Source of the DNA: a virus
IMG/VR virus record: IMGVR_UViG_3300019776_000691
Location: 1-43,654 of that record
Direction: 5' to 3' (one strand)
Length of the DNA: 43,654 nt
Under the pieces are notes generated by a model. It was not told the origin of the DNA and did not search any database. It was given only the letters and a program-made list of their open reading frames with translations. The translations under genes and the position numbers were made by a program. Within the stretch, counting starts at the first letter, position 1. Every line of letters begins with the position of its first letter. Below are positions 38,872 to 43,654 of the stretch, in pieces.

Positions 38872-38915
38872 CGCCACCGACTATTACCATTTGTTCCTTT
38901 TAAGTTGGGAACCGA

Positions 38916-39386
38916 ATGGGCTGCGTACAAACACAACAAAAATCGTACTTAATCCAAGCAACCATTGCAGCCCTGTGCGCAGTATGACTGGCTGGGCCGT
39001 CGTGGGCAGTAAACAAATGCACTGGTGCTGATGGCAGGGTTGTATACCAAGAGGCATCTTGCAGCACCGACAGTTCAAGTGCAGAGAAGGTAAAAAACTT
39101 CATGGGGCCACCTCAGTCACCGCACATTAGGCAGGAGGCGATTGCTTTGTGCGAGCAAGGCATTCGTGCAGCTGGCGCATGGAAAGACCCAGATAGCTTG
39201 AAGATTGATAATGCGGTGCGCATGGGATTTACCTCCATCACGCTGCACGATGTATCTACGTCGGTTGTCCAGTACGGTACTTTTGTGAACGGCAAAAACT
39301 CCTATGGCGCATACGTCGGCAAGAAGCCTGCTTTGTGCTACTTCGATCCAACCGAAACGCGGCTATTGAGTGTTAAGACGTTCTAA
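38916..39386 (+). pseudogene. Exported DUF4124-like protein gene broken by in-frame TGA
   Basis: From ATG 38916 the frame reads MGCVQTQQKSYLIQATIAALCAV, then TGA (38985-38987), then LAGPSWAVNKCTGADGRVYQEASCSTDSSSAEKV and on without interruption to the stop at 39386. A TGG-to-TGA change would explain a signal peptide ending near ...LAGPSWA. The part after it (KCTGADGRVYQEASC) resembles a DUF4124 start. The rest carries GAWKDPDSLKIDNAVRMGF and NSYGAYVGKKPALCYFD, like the C-terminal domain of the 39469-40212 protein. A 94-aa product from ATG 39102 would lack the signal. Either the gene is inactivated or the stop is read through. Confidence 0.7.
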
Positions 39387-39468
39387 AGAGCTACCACTGC
39401 CCTACAAAAAACAGGGCACCCCCACCCACAATCGCCTATTTGCACCAACATCTACGTGGCTTGATGAA

Positions 39469-40212
39469 TTAGTTCATGGAGAGCGAAATCAGCTCCCCTG
39501 TCGGGGATACCTCAGCAGTGGCACTACCGGGTACCACGGCATTGAATGAATTGCGGGCGCGGTATTTGGTGAACACTTTGATATTGCCCGCGCCGGAATC
39601 TATGTATTTGGTTTCGACATGCTTGTAGGAATCCGGGTCTTTCAGCCGGGTCTTTATCGCTGCTTCTACTGCATGCACTGATCCATCCCAACCGCTAAAC
39701 AACCGCTTCACGGCCTGCGCTCGATCTACAACTGCTTGGGCTTGGAGCTGTTGTATCCGAGCTGCTGTAGCCTTCGGGTGAATTTCTCCGATCATGGCAG
39801 GCCAAAGCGGATTAGACGGTTGCAAGGCGTTTAGCTCTTCGTAAATCGCCAGTGATCTGATCGCATCCGGTTTGGCAGCCAGTTCGTCCGATAAGGCTTG
39901 AATGCGCTTGGCAGTCTGTGCCAGCTGTTGCACATGGCTGATGTCTGGGTCTTTGTATTGCGCAAATTTTGCCAACGAAGCCACCGCATCATCAGGCTTG
40001 CCTTGGTCAATCAATCGCTTGGCTTGCTCAATCATCTGCTGTTTATTGGCTTCGAACTGGTCGCGCTTTTCTTGGGCCAGTTTTTGTGCAGCAAGCACTT
40101 TGGCTTTAGCCGCTTCCTCTTTTTGGTGTTCCTCAATGTTGTGCATGATGTTGCCAAAAATGCCCAGCGCAACAAGCAGGGCGACCAGGATAGAGATAGC
40201 TTTGAGTTTCAT
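39469..40212 (-). CDS. Membrane-anchored protein with C-terminal KDPDS domain
   Basis: The 247-aa protein has an N-terminal signal-anchor (LKAISILVALLVALGIFGNIMHNI) and then a long helical, Lys/Gln/Glu-rich coiled-coil part (EEHQKEEAAKAKVLAAQKLAQEKRDQFEANKQQM). A TPR-like stretch (KPDDAVASLAKFAQYKDPDISHVQQLAQTAKRI...YEELNALQPSNPLWPAMIGEI) and a C-terminal domain (AAIKTRLKDPDSYKHVETKYIDSG...KYRARNSFNAVVPGSATAEV) follow. That last domain is shared with the broken neighbour. It is likely periplasmic-facing. Divergent from the nuclease gene across the palindrome at 40263. Function unknown. Confidence 0.7.
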   Translation of the reverse strand: MKLKAISILVALLVALGIFGNIMHNIEEHQKEEAAKAKVLAAQKLAQEKRDQFEANKQQMIEQAKRLIDQGKPDDAVASLAKFAQYKDPDISHVQQLAQTAKRIQALSDELAAKPDAIRSLAIYEELNALQPSNPLWPAMIGEIHPKATAARIQQLQAQAVVDRAQAVKRLFSGWDGSVHAVEAAIKTRLKDPDSYKHVETKYIDSGAGNIKVFTKYRARNSFNAVVPGSATAEVSPTGELISLSMN

Positions 40213-40262
40213 ACGATGCAGTTTAGCTATGGCATCAACTTCCCACTAAATCGCCCTAATGC

Positions 40263-40286
40263 GTTACATACAGTTTCAAATGTAAC
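40263..40286. promoter_or_regulatory. Palindrome GTTACAT-N10-ATGTAAC, copy 2
   Basis: Arms at 40263-40269 and 40280-40286 (outer C/G extend to 40262 and 40287), 10-nt spacer, as in copy 1. It lies between the divergent membrane-protein (start 40212) and nuclease (start 40342) genes, 50 and 55 bp from their starts. The spacing of 44, 50 and 55 bp from three start codons suggests a shared binding site for a transcription factor not encoded recognisably here. Confidence 0.65.
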
Positions 40287-40341
40287 GTTTGCTTAACACA
40301 TTCAAATAGACCCATGCATCCTCTATGAAACAGAATGATGT

Positions 40342-41310
40342 ATGAACCAAACTACCCACAACATATTGATTGCCGCCATCGGCACCCTTGCTGCATCCAC
40401 CGCGCTAGCCCACTCTGGCCGCACCAATAGTTACGGCTGCCACAACCAAACGGGCGGCACTTACCACTGCCACACCAGCCCAGCACCTGCGCCCGCCCCA
40501 GCTCCAGCTCCAGCTCCAGCTCCAGCACCGGCACCGGCACCAGCTCCAGCTCCAGCACCGGCACCGGCATCAGACACCCCACCAGAGTCCGCCAAAAAGC
40601 CACCAACACCCAAAGGCACCTGCATCACAGCCAGCGTAGATCGGGTCATAGACGGCGACACCGTATCAATCCGCACTGAGCAAGGCACAGAGCGCGTGCG
40701 TATCAACCAAATTGATGCCCCCGAACGCAGCCAACCATACGGCCCAGAATCCACCCAATGTCTGGCCAGCCACCTCGGCACCAACTCATTGCAAGTCTGT
40801 AGCGATGGCAAAGACAAATATGGCCGCACCGTCGCCAGCATCACAGTCAATGGCAACGACGTCAGCGCAATGATGGTCGCCAGCGGTTGCGCTTGGGCCT
40901 ACACCAAATACCTAGAAGATGGCAGCGACCTGCCGTCCATACAAGCATCAGCGCAATATGCAGGCATTGGGCTATGGGCCAGTGGCATAGCCCAAGCCCC
41001 GTGGCAATACCGCGCGGGTGTGGGGCCAGTAACCACTACCACCACCGGCCAGCCCGCCGTCAACATCAGCGCCCCCACCACGGCGGCAGTGCATGAACGG
41101 GTATTTGATTGGGTAGAGCACAAATTCCCAGAGTACACAGCCAACGGCACAGCAACCACAGCAGACGACAACGCTTATGGACGCTGCTACACCAGCCTAT
41201 GCGTACGCTATCAAAACGGACGCTTTTCTATCGTCGATCAGGCAGGCAATGCCACTGATGCAGGTAGTGCAAATGACCTGATCCCGGCAGCGGCTTCAGA
41301 AGGATTCTGA
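40342..41310 (+). CDS. Secreted SNase-family nuclease with Pro-Ala linker
   Basis: The 322-aa protein has a signal peptide (ILIAAIGTLAASTALA, cleavage before HSG), a YHYH-like Cys/His segment (HSGRTNSYGCHNQTGGTYHCHT), and a long Pro-Ala linker (about residues 48-77). An SNase domain follows (VIDGDT, VRINQIDAPER, KYGRTVAS). The SNase Asp, Arg35-, Asp40-, Glu43- and Arg87-equivalent residues are present. A C-terminal domain (VFDWVEHKFPEYT...CYTSLCVRYQNGRFSIVD) is of a type I recall from Burkholderiales. No good ribosome binding site is seen. It probably degrades extracellular or periplasmic DNA/RNA, an accessory cargo function. Confidence 0.85.
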   Translation: MNQTTHNILIAAIGTLAASTALAHSGRTNSYGCHNQTGGTYHCHTSPAPAPAPAPAPAPAPAPAPAPAPAPAPAPASDTPPESAKKPPTPKGTCITASVDRVIDGDTVSIRTEQGTERVRINQIDAPERSQPYGPESTQCLASHLGTNSLQVCSDGKDKYGRTVASITVNGNDVSAMMVASGCAWAYTKYLEDGSDLPSIQASAQYAGIGLWASGIAQAPWQYRAGVGPVTTTTTGQPAVNISAPTTAAVHERVFDWVEHKFPEYTANGTATTADDNAYGRCYTSLCVRYQNGRFSIVDQAGNATDAGSANDLIPAAASEGF

Positions 41311-41534
41311 TAGCCATTCAAGAGTAAATCACTCCATCAAGGGGTTTGAACCACAAACCGCCGAAATTTCCGTCAAGCCTTGTTTAGGGGTATGGAGCGG
41401 CAGGTGCCGCCCATGCAATTCGAGAAAATTCTTATTTAAAATCAGTTACTTACGTCAAAAATTGTCGGGTTCCGTCCGAATCCCGGCCACCCCTCTATCA
41501 GTCTTGCAGCACTAACCCCGCCCTATCCATCACC

Positions 41535-41559
41535 AGCCCGCCACCAGCGGGCTTTTTTT
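41535..41559 (+). terminator. Strong terminator before the small-gene cluster
   Basis: AGCCCGC (41535-41541) and GCGGGCT (41547-41553) form a 7-bp stem with a 5-nt loop and T7 (41553-41559). It ends transcription from the nuclease side. The 270-bp stretch from 41311 to here holds no gene; it has a GCGGCA/TGCCGC hairpin near 41397-41410. Confidence 0.8.
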
Positions 41560-41583
41560 CGTCCAGCCAAAGGAGTTTCAACA

Positions 41584-41754
41584 ATGAAAACCGCTCACCG
41601 CCGCCAAAGCCACGCCAAGCGCCAGATGCGCTACGCCGATTTGCCAGATTTTTTCTATCCCGGCCCGCCGCCTGATGACCAGGATGAAGTGGAGGCACCA
41701 GAGCCGCCCAAGGGGCAGCCGCAGCGGCCACAGCAGCAGGGAGAGGCAGCATGA
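41584..41754 (+). CDS. Small Pro/Gln-rich hypothetical protein
   Basis: The 56-aa ORF, MKTAHRRQSHAKRQMRYADLP..., has an AAAGGAG site 8 nt before the ATG and a stop overlapping the next start (ATGA at 41751). The N-terminus is basic and the C-terminus acidic then Pro/Gln-rich (PPDDQDEVEAPEPPKGQPQRPQQQ). It is too short for most ORF callers. No function recognised. Confidence 0.6.
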   Translation: MKTAHRRQSHAKRQMRYADLPDFFYPGPPPDDQDEVEAPEPPKGQPQRPQQQGEAA

Positions 41755-42059
41755 CTACACCCAGCACCGGATGGACAAGAGCCACCACCACACCCGCCCA
41801 TATCGGCTGGTATGAGCGCCAATACCCGCTGATTAATGGCCTGTACCAACACCCTTGCCCGTTCGATTTTTGGAACGGTACTGCTTGGCTTGGTGGCTTT
41901 CCAGATAAGCAGGGCGACACCCTGCCCACCGGCCATAAAGTGCAGGCCGCAGTCATTGCCAGCGATCAGCGCCTGCCGTGGCGCAACCTGTCTGGCCACA
42001 AGCACCAGTTCATCAAAACCAAAGAAGGGGGCTCTTATGCCAAAAGCCGCAAAGCGTAA
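41751..42059 (+). CDS. Hypothetical small phage protein
   Basis: A 102-aa protein, MTTPSTGWTRATTTPAHIGWYERQYPLINGLYQHPCPFDFWNGTAWLGG..., translationally coupled to the upstream ORF. It is aromatic-rich (W, Y, F) with GWYERQYPL and FDFWNGTAWLGGFPD blocks. I recall similar small proteins from beta-proteobacterial phage right arms, but no function. It overlaps the next gene by 23 nt. Confidence 0.6.
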   Translation: MTTPSTGWTRATTTPAHIGWYERQYPLINGLYQHPCPFDFWNGTAWLGGFPDKQGDTLPTGHKVQAAVIASDQRLPWRNLSGHKHQFIKTKEGGSYAKSRKA

Positions 42060-42573
42060 AGGCCGCCAGCTCCACGGCCACCGCCGCACTGACCAAGCCA
42101 CGCCCTACACCTTGTTGCACGAGATGCAGGCCAGCACCACAGCGCCGGTACCGGAAGCACACCGCATCTACCAGCTCACGCGAATGTGGGAAGCACTGGC
42201 GGCGCTGGAGGCCCAACCATCGCCACCGGCTGATGATTGGCGCGTGTGCTCAGATGCGGTCAACCTGATGGAAACGCTGGTCGAATGCGGGCCGTGGATG
42301 GACTGCCAAGGGCAACTGGTCGATGTGCTCGACAGCAGTGGCTTACTGAAGGACGCCACCAATGCGATGGCCGGGCTGATACGGGCACCACAGCAGCAGG
42401 TTCCGCCACCGGGCAGTCTGCGCTGTGTACGCATGGTGCTGATCGACTATGCGGAGGCGCTGGGGCGGCTCAATCACCGCAGCATGATCCGCTGCCACCG
42501 TTTAACGGCAAAGCGGATTTTGGAGGTGCGGCGAGGGAAACGTGAGGTGGGGGATGTGGTGGTGGAGATTTGA
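42037..42573 (+). CDS. Hypothetical protein, helical (178 aa)
   Basis: The start at 42037 (MPKAAKRKGRQLHGHRRTDQATPYTLLHEMQAS) has an AAGGGG site; longer upstream starts would lie within the previous gene. The protein is mainly helical, with LTRMWEALAALEAQPSPPADDWRVCSDAVNLMETLVECGPWMDCQGQLVDVL and MVLIDYAEALGRLNHRSMIRCHRLTAKRILEVRRGKREVGDVVVEI. The Leu/Arg-rich C-terminal helix looks like a nucleoprotein-associated protein. No family is recognised. Confidence 0.65.
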   Translation: MPKAAKRKGRQLHGHRRTDQATPYTLLHEMQASTTAPVPEAHRIYQLTRMWEALAALEAQPSPPADDWRVCSDAVNLMETLVECGPWMDCQGQLVDVLDSSGLLKDATNAMAGLIRAPQQQVPPPGSLRCVRMVLIDYAEALGRLNHRSMIRCHRLTAKRILEVRRGKREVGDVVVEI

Positions 42574-42619
42574 GTGCAGGCAATGTAACGCCGATTAGAC
42601 GACGCCCCAGTCACCCACC

Positions 42620-42643
42620 AGCCCGCCCCGTGCGGGCTTTTTT
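42620..42643 (+). terminator. Terminator after the 178-aa gene
   Basis: AGCCCGC (42620-42626) pairs with GCGGGCT (42632-42638), 5-nt loop, T6 downstream. Its stem is identical to the terminator at 41535-41559, so the two are duplicated elements. Confidence 0.85.
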
Positions 42644-42654
42644 ACGCCACCACA

Positions 42655-42840
42655 ATGACCACTAAAAAACCAATCGTCCACTGCGCTGGCCTGTTCCACG
42701 CGTGCCAGCCATTCCCCCAGTGCGCCGATTGCCAGCGCCGGACAGAGCCAGTCCCTGCCCGTGGCGAGTGGATAGCACCGCCTGAGTTCGACGAGGTTTG
42801 CCCTGAGCGTCTACCCAGTCTAAGCAAAACACATGGCTGA
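42655..42840 (+). CDS. Small Cys-rich hypothetical protein
   Basis: A 61-aa ORF, MTTKKPIVHCAGLFHACQPFPQCADCQRRTEPVPARGEW..., with four clustered Cys (10, 17, 23, 26) that could bind a metal. No Shine-Dalgarno site precedes it, and its start lies only 12 nt after a terminator, so expression is uncertain. It is followed by a half-copy of the terminator arm (GTGCGGGCTTTTT, 42853-42865). Confidence 0.45.
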   Translation: MTTKKPIVHCAGLFHACQPFPQCADCQRRTEPVPARGEWIAPPEFDEVCPERLPSLSKTHG

Positions 42841-42996
42841 ATAGTCCTCACCGTGCGGGCTTTTTCGTTCAACAAGACAAAAGATACACAAATCAGGAAA
42901 ACATTCAAAGTTGAAAACCGCTAATCGCTTGATATTCTAATTACAGAAGGCACCCTTCTATTCCGTCTGCAATGCAGGCTTTTAATTGGAGTTTTT

Positions 42997-43476
42997 ATGA
43001 GTGAACAAAATCTCGTGTGTATTTCTGAGCCGTCATTTCCAGAATACTTCCTCACACTTGGCTTTGAGGTAAAAAGCGAAACGCATTTATCTGAATTACT
43101 CAGTCTTGAATGGAGCCAAAGGGCTGGCACTGACGCAATTTCCGAGCGTAATGCACTCAAAGACAAAGTTTCTGGTTTAGAAATCTCTATGGTGAGCCTT
43201 ATAAGCACTAGCCTTCGCAATCTTCGCAATGCAGCACAGTTAACCCCGCCCATCGCGTTGAGCCAAGCGTTGGTAGGCATCGATACCGGGCTTTGGGAGC
43301 AGAACAATACCATCGACCAAGCAGCAAAAGCCTTGGTGGAACAGTGGCACTTGATTTGCGGCATGAAGAGCATGGTGCAGCAGTTGCTCAACATGGCGAA
43401 AGAGGTGGGCCTGGATGGCCCGCTGGTTGACGAAATCGAAGCCGTAGCGGTCGAATCGCGTCAGGTTCCAACCTGA
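42997..43476 (+). CDS. Hypothetical protein (159 aa), regulator or early gene
   Basis: MSEQNLVCISEPSFPEYFLTLGFEVKSETHLSELLSLEWSQ... starts with a GGAG site 7 nt upstream. Central helices (NALKDKVSGLEISMVSLISTSLRNLRNAAQL) and a C-terminal helix (IDQAAKALVEQWHLICGMKSMVQQLLNMAKEVGLDGPLVDEIEAVAVE) suggest a coiled or helical bundle. No family is recognised. It is followed by an 18-bp perfect palindrome and a terminator. Confidence 0.65.
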   Translation: MSEQNLVCISEPSFPEYFLTLGFEVKSETHLSELLSLEWSQRAGTDAISERNALKDKVSGLEISMVSLISTSLRNLRNAAQLTPPIALSQALVGIDTGLWEQNNTIDQAAKALVEQWHLICGMKSMVQQLLNMAKEVGLDGPLVDEIEAVAVESRQVPT

Positions 43477-43492
43477 GTAGAGGTGGCGGCTA

Positions 43493-43510
43493 CCGGCCAA
43501 ATTTGGCCGG
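43493..43510. other. 18-bp perfect palindrome
   Basis: CCGGCCAAATTTGGCCGG lies 17 nt after the stop of the 159-aa gene. It is perfectly symmetric with no spacer. It may be a second stem in front of the terminator or a protein-binding site. Confidence 0.6.
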
Positions 43511-43528
43511 TGCTCCCATGCAGCAGCG

Positions 43529-43552
43529 CCACCCTTCGGGGTGGTTTTTTTT
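43529..43552 (+). terminator. Terminator with TTCG tetraloop
   Basis: CCACCC (43529-43534), TTCG loop (43535-43538), GGGTGG (43539-43544), then T8. A canonical intrinsic terminator closing the plus-strand small-gene cluster. The remaining 102 bases to the window end show no gene. Confidence 0.9.
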
Positions 43553-43654
43553 CGCCCTTGCCCAGCAGACTGGGGGATTTACACCCCCGACACGGTACTT
43601 AAAGAAGAAGAAAGCAGTACGCAGGCTGTGCCAAACCTACGCACCCACGCCCTC

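Larger units (their letters stand above)
38447..38915. promoter_or_regulatory. Non-coding control/origin-like region
   Basis: This ~470-bp stretch has no credible ORF but is dense in symmetry. It holds operator-like sites at 38572-38582 and 38594-38604, and TTGACCA/TGGTCAA arms (38610-38616, 38626-38632). It also holds a CAGCGC/GCGCTG hairpin (38637-38652), long arms TTTTGGTGGTGG/CCACCACCAAAA (38754-38765 and 38833-38844), three TGCGCAG repeats, and the palindrome at 38848-38871. It may be a replication origin, a looping control region, or both. Confidence 0.5.

Noticed and set aside
38900-39103. Minus-strand 67-aa ORF with a good GAGGTG site
   Set aside because: The opposite strand carries the convincing DUF4124-like reading; the minus frame is antisense to it and ends with no conserved motif. 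The ribosome-site match appears to be chance.
41465-41495. tRNA-like T-arm (GGGTTC..CGAATCCC) near 41470
   Set aside because: The loop is 12 nt rather than 7 and no D-arm, anticodon arm or acceptor partner lies upstream. It might be a tRNA 3' fragment left by an attachment site, but there is no integrase to support this.
43553-43654. Direct terminal repeat or cos end at the window boundary
   Set aside because: The last ~100 bases do not match the first ~100; no terminal redundancy is visible, so the window ends were not called as genome ends.

Overview
The window looks like most or all of a temperate siphovirus genome, or phage-plasmid, from a beta-proteobacterium, probably Burkholderiales/Comamonadaceae. 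The evidence is a GC-rich sequence, long operons with ATGA stop/start overlaps, and protein styles typical of that order. Examples are the BrnT/BrnA pair, the O-like replication protein and the SNase protein with a Burkholderiales-type C-terminal domain. No tRNA, rRNA, CRISPR array, transposase, tyrosine integrase or ParA/ParB is visible. No host core gene is recognisable.

Layout: 1-2556 is an accessory/replication end. It has an O-like replication protein (-), a candidate ~90-nt RNA antisense to its leader, a serine recombinase with a res-like repeat array, and a divergent BrnT/BrnA toxin-antitoxin pair. From 2577 to 33552 almost everything is on the minus strand and reads right to left as one late region. 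In transcription order it starts with a gp10-like protein, TerS and TerL (33.3-29.8 kb). Next come a Mor-like regulator and a two-gene insert (DUF5131 three-Cys protein plus TcmP, 29.4-27.6 kb). The lambda-type head genes follow (gpW, portal, S49 protease/scaffold, decoration, major capsid, head-tail joining, tail terminator, tail tube). Then come the TP901-type tape measure and a baseplate set with a hub carrying eleven 14-residue repeats. Tail fibres and a lysis cassette (membrane protein, holin-like, SAR-type lysozyme, Rz, Rz1) complete it. No tail-assembly chaperone gene is present between tube and tape measure; a strong hairpin sits there instead.

33.5-38.5 kb is the early/immunity region. 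It has a second helix-turn-helix replication-type protein and a run of alternating-strand gene pairs built on a duplicated 126-bp divergent leader with a covarying stem. A CII-like regulator, a YdaS/Cro-like protein and a short CI-like repressor follow, with paired operator-like palindromes. 38.45-38.92 kb is a dense non-coding segment of palindromes and TGCGCAG repeats, a candidate origin or control region. 38.9-41.3 kb carries exported-protein genes: a DUF4124-like gene broken by an in-frame TGA, a 247-aa membrane-anchored protein sharing its C-terminal domain, and a secreted nuclease. All three are flanked by two copies of the palindrome GTTACAT-N10-ATGTAAC. 41.5-43.5 kb is a plus-strand run of small unknown genes separated by strong terminators.

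The most unusual elements are the covarying divergent cassettes, the DUF5131-TcmP insert in a morphogenesis operon, the candidate counter-transcript RNA, and the two-site palindrome linked to exported proteins. Resolvase, toxin-antitoxin, counter-transcript and absence of an integrase together suggest, but do not prove, an extrachromosomal prophage.
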